From assembly GCF_900099785.1 (NCBI RefSeq), contig NZ_FNDS01000002.1:434001-498000 (forward strand): a stretch of DNA of 64,000 bases. Direction: 5' to 3'. The notes under the pieces were generated by a model that was given only the letters and a program-made list of their open reading frames with translations, did not search any database and was not told the origin of the DNA. Positions 1 through 7,597 of this stretch are shown here, piece after piece. How positions within the stretch are numbered: position 1 is the first letter of the stretch; each line of letters starts with the position of its first letter. This DNA comes from Pseudomonas panipatensis (lineage in GTDB: Bacteria > Pseudomonadota > Gammaproteobacteria > Pseudomonadales > Pseudomonadaceae). The position numbers and the translations under genes are program-made.

Positions 1-62
1 ATACCAGTGGCAAGAAGAGCCACTCCTGGCTGCACTACTTGACCTTCGGCCTGGTCGACTGA
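1..62 (+). CDS. C-terminal end of a protein, probably outer-membrane assembly lipoprotein BamD (partial)
   Basis: The first 62 bases read through to TGA in the frame beginning at base 3 and end in the residues SWLHYLTFGLVD. Only about 19 residues are visible, too few to identify a family from sequence. The identification as BamD (ComL) rests on position: in Pseudomonas, comL lies just upstream of pilS on the same strand. A strong terminator follows 20 bases after the stop, so this gene ends its transcription unit here. Confidence 0.45.
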   Translation, partial: TSGKKSHSWLHYLTFGLVD

Positions 63-80
63 CCGGGTGACAGGTACGCG

Positions 81-107
81 AAGGGAGGCTTCTGGCCTCC
101 CTTTTTC
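81..107 (+). terminator. Rho-independent terminator of the upstream gene
   Basis: Seven-base stem GGGAGGC (83-89) and GCCTCCC (95-101) with loop TTCTG, followed directly by TTTTT. It separates the partial gene at the window edge from the pil regulatory genes. Confidence 0.9.
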
Positions 108-162
108 GTTTCTGCCGAGCCGGCATCGCATGGAACCCGCGCACAACCGCGCGCATGGCGGC

Positions 163-190
163 TTGCCCGGTTCGATGGCTTGGTTACACT
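163..190 (+). promoter_or_regulatory. Possible sigma70 promoter for the small zinc-ribbon gene and pilSR
   Basis: TTGCCC (163-168) and TACACT (185-190) are separated by 16 bases and end 28 bases before the ATG at 219. The match to consensus is moderate and was judged by eye. Confidence 0.4.
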
Positions 191-218
191 GCGGCTCTCC
201 ACGAAGAAAGGCAACGCC

Positions 219-446
219 ATGACCCGACTGCTGTTCTGGATCATCCTCTTCGGCCTGGCTTATTGGCTCTGGCGCAAGGCCACCCGGCCGCAGCAGCCGA
301 CACCGCGCGCCGAGGAGCAGGCCGAACCCATGGTGCGCTGCGCCCACTGCGGCGTGCACGTACCGCGCGCCAGCGCCCTGCAGCACGAACAGCGCTGGTA
401 CTGCAGCCAGGCCCACCTGCAACAGGACAGCAAGCCGCATGGCTAA
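219..446 (+). CDS. Small membrane-anchored zinc-ribbon protein (PP0621 family)
   Basis: A 75-residue protein with one N-terminal membrane segment (about residues 4-18, LLFWIILFGLAYWLW) and a C-terminal pair of cysteine motifs, CAHCG near residue 41 and YCSQAH near residue 62, spaced like a treble-clef zinc ribbon. The chosen ATG follows a purine-rich GAAGAAAGG. Its stop lies inside the first codons of pilS (8-base overlap), so the two genes are translationally coupled. The family is conserved next to pilS in pseudomonads; its function is not known to me. Confidence 0.85.
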   Translation: MTRLLFWIILFGLAYWLWRKATRPQQPTPRAEEQAEPMVRCAHCGVHVPRASALQHEQRWYCSQAHLQQDSKPHG

Positions 447-2028
447 GGCCATCCCGCTCGGCGGCCAGCAAGGGCAGCGCATCTTTCGCCTGTACCACCT
501 GTATCGCCTGAGCATCGGCCTGGCGCTGGTTCTGCTGATATCCAGCAACTTAGAAGGCCAGATACTGACGCTCAGCCATGCCGACATGTTCCATGCCGGC
601 TGCTGGGGCTATCTGATCGTCAACATCCTGATCGCCGTGCTGATGCCGGCGCCGCATAAGTTGCTGCCGATCTTTCTCCTCGCCCTGCTCGATATCCTCC
701 TACTCTGCGGGCTGTTCTACGCGGCCGGGGGCGCCGCCAGCGGAATCGGCAACCTGCTGGTGATCTCGGTAGCCATTGCCAACATTCTGCTGCGTGGGCG
801 CATCGGTCTCTTGATCGCCGCCATCGCCGCGATCGGCATGCTTTACCTGACTTTTTACCTCAGCCTCAGTCAACCCACCGCCATCAACCACTATGTCCAG
901 GCCGGCAGCCTCGGCGCCCTGTGCTTCGCCGCCGCCCTGCTGCTGCAGACCCTGACCCGACGTCAGCAATTGAGCGAGAGCCTGGCCGAGGAGCGCGCCA
1001 CCACCGTGGCCAACCTGCAGGAACTCAATGAGCTGATCCTGCAACGCATGCGCACCGGCATTCTGGTGCTGGACAGCCAGAACCGCGTGCTCCTGGCCAA
1101 CCAGAGTGCGCAGTCCCTGCTGGCGCAACCGAATCTGCTCGGCAAGCCACTGGCGCACTACAGCCAGGTACTGCTCGACAGCCTGCAACAATGGCTGAAC
1201 AACCCGGCCCTGCGCCCACCGAGCATGCAGGCCCCGGACAGCGGGCCAAGCCTGCAGCCCAGCTTCATTCCGCTGCGCCGCGGCAACGACCAGCACACCT
1301 TGGTGTTCCTCGAAGACATTTCGCAGATAGCCCAGCAGGCGCAACAACTCAAGCTGGCGGCCCTGGGCCGGCTCACGGCCGGCATCGCCCATGAGATCCG
1401 CAATCCGCTCGGCGCCATCAGCCATGCCGCACAATTGCTGCAGGAGTCGGAAGCACTGGACGCCGCGGATCGCCGACTGACACAGATCATTCAGGACCAG
1501 TCGCGGCGCATGAACCTGGTCATCGAGAACGTCCTGCAATTGTCGCGGCGACGCCAGGCGGAGCCACAACTGCTCGACCTCAAGTACTGGATCCACCGTT
1601 TCGTCGGCGAGATGCGCGAAAGCCTGCGCACGGACCAGCAGGTGCACATCCAGGCGGCCCCTGGCAGCGTGCAGACGCGCATGGACCCCAACCAATTGAC
1701 CCAAGTACTGAGCAACCTGATCCAGAATGGTTTACGGTACAGCGCCAAGCAGCACGGCAATGGCCAGGTCTGGCTGAAGCTGTTCCGCGACCGCGATAGC
1801 GACCTGCCGGTACTGGAAGTGCTGGACGACGGCCCGGGCGTGGCCCCGGAGCAACTGGGCAAACTCTTCGAGCCCTTCTTCACCACCGAGAGCAAGGGCA
1901 CCGGCCTAGGCCTGTATATTTCCCGCGAACTGTGCGAAAGCAACCAGGCCCGCATCGACTACAAGAACCGTGACGAAGGCGGCGGATGCTTCCGTATCAC
2001 CTTCGCACACCCGCGCAAGCAGAGCTGA
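439..2028 (+). CDS. pilS: Sensor histidine kinase PilS
   Basis: A 529-residue inner-membrane kinase that phosphorylates PilR to control pilin transcription. About six hydrophobic segments occupy residues 17-172, followed by a PAS-like region (about 195-300), the HisKA helix with phospho-acceptor His318 in GIAHEIRNPLG, and an HATPase_c domain with an N-box near residue 430, DDGPG near 465 and GTGLGL near 487. Length equals that of known PilS. pilR starts 15 bases after the stop, giving a two-gene regulatory operon immediately upstream of the pilus assembly genes. In P. aeruginosa PilS senses membrane PilA through its membrane segments; that is family knowledge. Confidence 0.97.
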   Translation: MAKAIPLGGQQGQRIFRLYHLYRLSIGLALVLLISSNLEGQILTLSHADMFHAGCWGYLIVNILIAVLMPAPHKLLPIFLLALLDILLLCGLFYAAGGAASGIGNLLVISVAIANILLRGRIGLLIAAIAAIGMLYLTFYLSLSQPTAINHYVQAGSLGALCFAAALLLQTLTRRQQLSESLAEERATTVANLQELNELILQRMRTGILVLDSQNRVLLANQSAQSLLAQPNLLGKPLAHYSQVLLDSLQQWLNNPALRPPSMQAPDSGPSLQPSFIPLRRGNDQHTLVFLEDISQIAQQAQQLKLAALGRLTAGIAHEIRNPLGAISHAAQLLQESEALDAADRRLTQIIQDQSRRMNLVIENVLQLSRRRQAEPQLLDLKYWIHRFVGEMRESLRTDQQVHIQAAPGSVQTRMDPNQLTQVLSNLIQNGLRYSAKQHGNGQVWLKLFRDRDSDLPVLEVLDDGPGVAPEQLGKLFEPFFTTESKGTGLGLYISRELCESNQARIDYKNRDEGGGCFRITFAHPRKQS

Positions 2029-2043
2029 CAGAACGAACCGAAC

Positions 2044-3384
2044 ATGAGCCGGCAAAAAGCCCTGATCGTCGACGACGAACCGGATATCCGCGAACTGCTG
2101 GAGATCACCCTCGGCCGCATGAAGCTGGATACGCGCAGCGCTCGCAACCTCAAGGAAGCCAGGGAATACCTGGCGCGCGAGCCCTTCGACCTGTGCCTGA
2201 CCGACATGCGCCTGCCCGACGGTACCGGCATGGACCTGGTGCAGTACATCCAGCAACGTCATCCACAGACACCGGTTGCCATGATCACGGCCTTCGGCAG
2301 CCTGGACACCGCGGTCAATGCGCTCAAGGCCGGCGCCTTCGACTTCGTGACCAAACCGGTGGACCTCGGCCGCCTGCGCGAGCTGGTCGCCACCGCCTTG
2401 CGCTTGCGCTCACCGAACAGCGAAGAAGCCCCCATCGATAACCGCCTGCTCGGCGAGTCACCACCGATGAAGGTGATGCGCAACCAGATCGCCAAACTTG
2501 CGCGCAGCCAGGCGCCGGTCTACATCAGTGGCGAATCCGGCAGCGGCAAGGAACTGGTGGCACGCCTGATCCACGAACAGGGTCCGCGCAGCGATCAGGC
2601 CTTCGTGCCGGTGAACTGCGGTGCGATCCCCTCCGAACTGATGGAAAGCGAATTCTTCGGCCACAAGAAGGGCAGCTTCACTGGCGCCGTGGAAGACAAG
2701 CTCGGCCTGTTCCAGGCCGCCAACGGCGGCACCCTGTTCCTCGACGAAGTGGCCGATCTGCCACTGCCGATGCAAGTGAAACTGTTGCGCGCCATTCAAG
2801 AGAAAGCCGTTCGCGCGGTCGGCGGCCAGCAGGAAGCCTCGGTGGATGTGCGTGTGCTTTGCGCGACGCACAAGGACCTGGCCACGGAAGTCGCCGCCGG
2901 ACGTTTCCGTCAGGATCTGTTCTACCGCCTGAACGTCATCGAATTGCGCGTGCCGCCGTTGCGCGAACGCCGCGAAGACATTCCGCTGCTCACCGAACGT
3001 GTCCTCAAGCGCCTGTCCAGCGACAGCGGCCTGGTTCCCGCCAAGGTCAGTGCCGAAGCCCTGGAAAAGCTCAAGAGCTACCGCTTCCCCGGCAACGTGC
3101 GCGAACTGGAAAACATGCTGGAGCGCGCCTACACACTGTGCGAAGACGACCTCATCCAGCCCCACGACCTGCGCTTCGCCGAGGCCTCCAGTAGCGGTGA
3201 AAGCGGCGCTCAGGCCAGCCTGGCGCAAATCGACAACCTCGAGGACTACCTGGAGGAAATCGAGCGCAAGCTGATCATGCAGGCCCTGGAAGAGACCCGC
3301 TGGAACCGCACCGCCGCCGCCCAACGCCTTGGGCTGACCTTCCGCTCCATGCGCTACCGGCTGAAGAAGCTCGGCATCGATTGA
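2044..3384 (+). CDS. pilR: Sigma54-dependent response regulator PilR
   Basis: A 446-residue NtrC-class activator of pilA transcription. The N-terminal receiver domain has the acidic pair near residue 11 and phospho-acceptor Asp54 (LTDMRLPDG). The central AAA+ domain has Walker A GESGSGKE (163-170) and the sigma54-contacting loop GSFTGA (210-215). The Fis-type helix-turn-helix is at the C-terminus (WNRTAAAQRLGLTFRSMRYR). All key residues are intact and the length is standard. It is cotranscribed with pilS; the next gene runs in the opposite direction after 67 bases. Confidence 0.97.
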   Translation: MSRQKALIVDDEPDIRELLEITLGRMKLDTRSARNLKEAREYLAREPFDLCLTDMRLPDGTGMDLVQYIQQRHPQTPVAMITAFGSLDTAVNALKAGAFDFVTKPVDLGRLRELVATALRLRSPNSEEAPIDNRLLGESPPMKVMRNQIAKLARSQAPVYISGESGSGKELVARLIHEQGPRSDQAFVPVNCGAIPSELMESEFFGHKKGSFTGAVEDKLGLFQAANGGTLFLDEVADLPLPMQVKLLRAIQEKAVRAVGGQQEASVDVRVLCATHKDLATEVAAGRFRQDLFYRLNVIELRVPPLRERREDIPLLTERVLKRLSSDSGLVPAKVSAEALEKLKSYRFPGNVRELENMLERAYTLCEDDLIQPHDLRFAEASSSGESGAQASLAQIDNLEDYLEEIERKLIMQALEETRWNRTAAAQRLGLTFRSMRYRLKKLGID

Positions 3385-3451
3385 GGCTCGCGCAGGCATA
3401 AAGGCAGGCGTGCGCCCCGCTTCGCGGCCTCACGCCCGCCCGGCCAATCCG

Positions 3452-4561
3452 TCACGCCAGCGGTGTCGCCACCAGGCGTCCTTGCGGCGCATACGGCTGC
3501 GGATCGATGATCGGTTCGCGCTTGAGCATCAGGTCCAGCAGCAATCGGCAGGAAGCCGGCGCCAGCACCAGGCCGTTACGATAGTGGCCGGTATTCAGCC
3601 AGAGCCCGGCATGCCCAGGTACCGGGCCGATGAACGGAATCCCCTCGGGCGATCCCGGACGCAACCCCGCCCAGTGCCGGACCGGCGCCTGACCGACCAG
3701 CGCAGGCAGCAGCTCTTCGGCGGAAGCGCGCAGGCTGGCCAGCGCGTCATCGCTAGGGGTCTTGTCGAAACCGGCATGCTCCAGGGTGCTGCCCACCAGA
3801 ATATGGCCGTCACGCCGCGGAATGGCATAGCGCCCCTTGGCCAGCACCATGCTGGAGAGGAAGTCCGCCGCACACCGGTAGAGAATCATCTGCCCCTTCA
3901 CCGGCGCCACCGGCAACTCCAGGCCAAGGCCGGCAAGCAGCTCCCCACTCCAGGCGCCGGCCGCCAGCACCACGGCGTCCGCGTACAGCTCGCCCTGATC
4001 CGTGCGGACTCCGCGTATGCCGCCTGCCTGCGCAATGAATCCACGCACTTCGCAGGCTTCGCGAAGTTCAACGTTGGGCAGACGCAACAACGCCTCCCGC
4101 AGCGAACGCGTCAGACGTGGATTGCGCACATTGGCGACTCCCGGCATGTACACCGCCCGCGAGAAACCCGCCCCCAGCGCGGGGACGGCATCATGTACCG
4201 CGGAGATGTCCACCTCATGCAGGGGACGACCGTTGGCGCGAGCCCAGGCCAGTGCCTCGGCCTGGTCATCGAGATCCAGCCAATAGAGGCCGGTGACATG
4301 TACCTCGGGGTCGACGCCGGTGTCCTCCAGCAAGCGCAGGCCCAGTGACGGATAGAAGTCCTGCGACCAGTGCGCCAGGTTCGCCACTGCACGGCCGTAG
4401 CGCCAGGGATAGAGCGGTGAAACGATGCCGCCGCCGGCCCAGGACGCTTCGCGCCCGGTCTCGCCACGCTCCACCAGGGTGACCCGGAGCCCTTCCTGCC
4501 CCAGCGACCAGGCGCTGAGCAGGCCGACCACTCCGCCGCCGACAACAAGCACATCCGACAT
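3452..4561 (-). CDS. thiO: FAD-dependent glycine/D-amino acid oxidase ThiO
   Basis: A 369-residue DAO-family flavoenzyme. The N-terminal Rossmann motif VVGGGVVGLLSA (residues 6-17) binds FAD. The C-terminal segment carries WAGLRPGSPEGIPFIGP and the GHYRNGLVLAP block typical of glycine oxidase, whose product dehydroglycine (iminoacetate) feeds thiazole synthesis for thiamin. No other thi gene is nearby. Its position between pilR and fimT is the same in P. aeruginosa, where it is annotated as a probable D-amino acid oxidase. ThiO is the best family call; substrate is inferred. Confidence 0.85.
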   Translation of the reverse strand: MSDVLVVGGGVVGLLSAWSLGQEGLRVTLVERGETGREASWAGGGIVSPLYPWRYGRAVANLAHWSQDFYPSLGLRLLEDTGVDPEVHVTGLYWLDLDDQAEALAWARANGRPLHEVDISAVHDAVPALGAGFSRAVYMPGVANVRNPRLTRSLREALLRLPNVELREACEVRGFIAQAGGIRGVRTDQGELYADAVVLAAGAWSGELLAGLGLELPVAPVKGQMILYRCAADFLSSMVLAKGRYAIPRRDGHILVGSTLEHAGFDKTPSDDALASLRASAEELLPALVGQAPVRHWAGLRPGSPEGIPFIGPVPGHAGLWLNTGHYRNGLVLAPASCRLLLDLMLKREPIIDPQPYAPQGRLVATPLA

Positions 4562-4755
4562 AGCGCAACCACCTCACACGGAAATACGAACAGGCCCACA
4601 GCCTCCGCGCGCCACTATACCAACCCGCCCCTGGAGAATGCCCCTACAGCTCACACGGAATCCCCGCGCAAGACGATCGGCAGAGCAGCGGACGCCAACG
4701 CGCCAGGGGCATCGATACTCCAGAGTCGAACAACGAACCAAGGACGGGGCGAATC

Positions 4756-5268
4756 ATGTTCAAACACCAGGGCCTGAGCCTGCTGGAACTACTCTTCAGC
4801 CTTGCGCTGCTGATGACCATCCTCGGCCTGGCCGTTCCCTCATTCCGCGACATGATCGCCGCGCAACGGGCGCTCACCGCGATGCACAGCCTCAGAGGCG
4901 CACTCAACTACGCCAGAGAAAGAGCCGTGCTCAGCGGTGTCCCGGTCAGCATCGCCGCGGCACAAGGGGACTGGGCCAAGGGCTGGAGCCTGTTCCACGA
5001 CCGCAATAACGATGGCATCCGCCAAGCGCACGAACAGCCACTGGCGGTGTACGAGCCCTTGCAGGACGTGGAAGTGAGGCCCGACAGCACCTCGCGAACC
5101 TACATCCACTACCGACCCAACGGAATCAGCGTGCAACCGAATGGCGCCTTCCATGCCGGCCACCTTCTGCTCTGCGCCAGACACCATACCAGCTACAAGA
5201 TCCTCATCAATCGCACCGGCCGCATCCGCACCGAGAGCGGTGAAACCGCCAGTCTCTGCCCACCCTGA
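4756..5268 (+). CDS. fimT: Type IV pilus minor pseudopilin FimT (GspH/FimT family)
   Basis: A 170-residue prepilin-like protein. The short leader MFKHQG is followed by LSLLELLFSLALL, with Glu at mature position 5 and a hydrophobic helix. This fits prepilin-peptidase (PilD) cleavage after Gly6, although the usual mature Phe1 is replaced by Leu. The C-terminal GspH domain has a conserved ending rich in Gly and Arg. It opens the minor-pilin region but is separated from fimU by 150 bases, so it may have its own promoter. FimT is linked in family literature to DNA binding and uptake rather than to pilus assembly. Confidence 0.9.
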   Translation: MFKHQGLSLLELLFSLALLMTILGLAVPSFRDMIAAQRALTAMHSLRGALNYARERAVLSGVPVSIAAAQGDWAKGWSLFHDRNNDGIRQAHEQPLAVYEPLQDVEVRPDSTSRTYIHYRPNGISVQPNGAFHAGHLLLCARHHTSYKILINRTGRIRTESGETASLCPP

Positions 5269-5418
5269 GCAGCATGCAGGGAAAAGACGAACCAGGTCAC
5301 AAAGGCACGCCGACGACGACCGGATGTCGCGCTATCGCTAACGGTCATCCCGTCAAAAAGGACATTTCCCACCCGAGAAGGCAGTATTGCCGACATCGAA
5401 ATTGTGAGGAATGCGCCC

Positions 5419-5946
5419 ATGTCGCGCACCAGGGAATTGGCCGGGTTCACGTTGATAGAGTTGATGGTCGTGGTGGCGGTTGCCGCCATCCTGGTAAGTA
5501 TCGCCATCCCCAGCTTCCGCACGGTGATGCTGAACAACCAGATCACCAGCCAGACCAACATGGTCATTGGTATCGTTCAGGCCGCACGCAGCGAAGCCAT
5601 CACCGAGCGCAGCATAGTACGCATCTGCGGCAGCACCGACGCCGCGCTAGACCAGGCCACCTACAGCTGTAACAGCGACAACTGGGAAGCCGGCGCCGTC
5701 GTTTTCAGAAGCCCGAACGCCACCACAACCACTGCCAACAAGGCCGACCTGATCAAGGTGCTCGCCCCCAACGCCAGTGGCCTGACCCTACGTAGCAGCA
5801 GCGCTATCACCATTAACCCGAACGGCACCTTGGGCAACACCGTAACCCTGCGCGTCTGCGACTCTCGCGGCGCCGACAGCTCACGCGCCGTCACGGTGAA
5901 TATCGCCGGCGTTGCCAGTAGCGGAGCGAATGGCACATGTCCATGA
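5419..5946 (+). CDS. fimU: Type IV pilus minor pilin FimU
   Basis: A 175-residue minor pilin of the priming complex that starts pilus assembly. Start ATG 5419 is preferred over an in-frame GTG at 5404 because the ribosome-binding site GAGGA (5405-5409) lies nine bases before it. Leader MSRTRELAG is followed by FTLIELMVVVAVAAIL, with Glu5 present, then the GspH-type beta domain. Two Cys near residues 72 and 89 and a Cys near the end suggest disulfides. Its stop overlaps the pilV start region. The 150-base upstream gap is the likely promoter region for fimU-pilE; in P. aeruginosa this promoter is controlled by AlgR and Vfr. Confidence 0.93.
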   Translation: MSRTRELAGFTLIELMVVVAVAAILVSIAIPSFRTVMLNNQITSQTNMVIGIVQAARSEAITERSIVRICGSTDAALDQATYSCNSDNWEAGAVVFRSPNATTTTANKADLIKVLAPNASGLTLRSSSAITINPNGTLGNTVTLRVCDSRGADSSRAVTVNIAGVASSGANGTCP

Positions 5947-6425
5947 CACGATCCACCAACAAGGGTTTCACCCTCATCGAGGTTCTCATCGCTCTGCTGG
6001 TGCTGGCCATCGGTCTGCTGGGCATGGCCTCGCTGACGATGACCAGCCTGCAGGGCAATCAGAGCGCCTACCTGCGCGGCCAGGCCAGTCTGCTGGCCGG
6101 CGACATCATCGAGCGCATGCGCGGCAATTCGGCTCAGGCTCTGCTGGCCCAGTCCCCCTACCTGGTATCCCTGACCTCCGGCAACCAGCCCAGCGATCCC
6201 GACTGCAAAGGCACTAATGATGGCTGCACCCCATCACAACAGGCGGCACAGGACATCCACGACTGGTGGTTGAACCTGCAGGCGAGCATTCCCGGAGCAT
6301 CCGCCACCATCTCGCGGGCGGGTACCAACCAGTTCCAGATTGTCATCAGTTGGACCGAATCGGACTCCCAGCAGCGCGCGACCACCACCCAGGCCAAGGA
6401 CTTCACGTTGAGGGTGAACCTATGA
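5937..6425 (+). CDS. pilV: Type IV pilus minor pilin PilV
   Basis: A 162-residue minor pilin with leader MSMTRSTNKG followed by FTLIEVLIALLVLAIGLLGMASL, Glu5 intact. ATG 5937 and ATG 5943 are both possible; the second gives a classic ATGA overlap with the fimU stop. The GspI/PilV pattern LAIGLLGMA is typical. A pair of Cys (DCKGTNDGC, about residue 85-90) probably forms a disulfide. It belongs to the PilV-PilW-PilX-PilY1 subcomplex at the pilus tip. Confidence 0.92.
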   Translation: MSMTRSTNKGFTLIEVLIALLVLAIGLLGMASLTMTSLQGNQSAYLRGQASLLAGDIIERMRGNSAQALLAQSPYLVSLTSGNQPSDPDCKGTNDGCTPSQQAAQDIHDWWLNLQASIPGASATISRAGTNQFQIVISWTESDSQQRATTTQAKDFTLRVNL

Positions 6426-7105
6426 CCAGAACCCTCACTCGCCCAGCACTGCGCCAACGCGGACTGTCGATGATCGAACTAATGGTCGCTCTGCTGCTCA
6501 GCAGCCTGCTGTTGCTCGGCGTTCTGCAGATGTTCAGCAACAGTTCCCACTCCGATAAGGTCAGCAGTGCCCTGACCCGGGTCCAGGACAGTGGCCGCGT
6601 GGTCCTTGACATGATCGCCGCCGACGCCCGCCGCGCCGGCTACCAGGGCTGCCAGATGCCGAGCAATACGGTGACCCTGAGCAACGGCGTGCAATTCCCC
6701 CGCGATGCCGTTACCACCACGGCCAACACCGATACCAGCGTCACCTTCAACTACGCCACCACCAGCACGACCAGCCTGGCCATGCCGGGCATCAACAAGA
6801 GCTGCAGCAACCAGACCCTGTACCTCTACGCGGTCACCTACAGCAACTGCGCCAACGGCACGTCCATCTGCATGAACTCCAGCACCAGCAGTGGCACCCA
6901 GACCATCGTCGACGGCGCACAGATCACCGACATCAGCCTTGGCTTCGAGTCCGCAGGCAAGACCGTGTGGAAACACGCTGGCGACATCAGCGCGGCGGAC
7001 ATCCAGGGGGCCGACCGCCTACAGGTCAGCCTCACCGCGAGCGACAACACGCAAAACGTCTCGCGCAGCTTCACCAGTACCATCGAACTGAGGAACCGGC
7101 CATGA
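6422..7105 (+). CDS. pilW: Type IV pilus minor pilin PilW
   Basis: A 227-residue minor pilin, GspJ-like. The start ATG 6422 overlaps the pilV stop as ATGA. Leader MTRTLTRPALRQRG is followed by LSMIELMVALLLSSLLLLG; mature residue 1 is Leu and Glu5 is present. The rest is a Ser/Thr-rich beta domain with Cys residues near 77, 122, 140 and 146. It overlaps pilX by another ATGA, so translation of the minor pilins is coupled. Confidence 0.92.
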   Translation: MTRTLTRPALRQRGLSMIELMVALLLSSLLLLGVLQMFSNSSHSDKVSSALTRVQDSGRVVLDMIAADARRAGYQGCQMPSNTVTLSNGVQFPRDAVTTTANTDTSVTFNYATTSTTSLAMPGINKSCSNQTLYLYAVTYSNCANGTSICMNSSTSSGTQTIVDGAQITDISLGFESAGKTVWKHAGDISAADIQGADRLQVSLTASDNTQNVSRSFTSTIELRNRP

Positions 7106-7578
7106 GACGCCTGAACCCGCAACGCGGCATGGCGCTGATCGTCAGCCTGCTGCTGCTGCTGATCCTGACCGTGCTGGCGATCTCCATGGCCACCACTTCG
7201 ACCTTGCAGCAACGCATTTCCGGTAACGCCCAGCAGCAGAACATCGCCTTCCAGGCGGCAGAAAGCGGACTGCAGCACTGGGTCGAACAGTTCGTTGCCG
7301 GTACACCGGTCGCCGATGGGACCCTCTGGTCGATCGCGCCGACCTCCGGCTCATCGGGTTCTGCACGTGTGCGCCTCAGCGCCGGCAACATCGAGTGCGC
7401 AAAGTTCCTTCCGGCGCAGAGCCTCAGCGTCACCGCAGGCACCCTGGCCTACAGCTGCTACCAGGTCAACAGCCAGGCCAAGGCCTGCAAGGATCTGAAC
7501 AACTGCGACGTCACCAGCTCCGACGGCCAGGCACGTGCACTGCACCGCCGCAGCTATATCCAGGCCACCCATCTTTAA
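7102..7578 (+). CDS. pilX: Type IV pilus minor pilin PilX
   Basis: A 158-residue GspK/PilX-type pseudopilin. The ATGA overlap with pilW fixes the start at 7102. Leader MRRLNPQRG precedes MALIVSLLLLLILTVLAISMA. Mature position 5 is Val, not Glu, as is usual for the K-type pseudopilin at the top of the tip complex. The segment NIAFQAAESGL is the PilX N-terminal signature. The C-terminus has several Cys (KACKDLNNCD). pilY1 follows after 19 bases. Confidence 0.92.
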   Translation: MRRLNPQRGMALIVSLLLLLILTVLAISMATTSTLQQRISGNAQQQNIAFQAAESGLQHWVEQFVAGTPVADGTLWSIAPTSGSSGSARVRLSAGNIECAKFLPAQSLSVTAGTLAYSCYQVNSQAKACKDLNNCDVTSSDGQARALHRRSYIQATHL

Positions 7579-7597
7579 CGCTCATCAGGTGCACAGA

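Noticed and set aside
5274-5672. A 132-codon frame in the fimT-fimU gap
   Set aside because: It runs into fimU off-frame and is His/Arg-rich without a ribosome-binding site.
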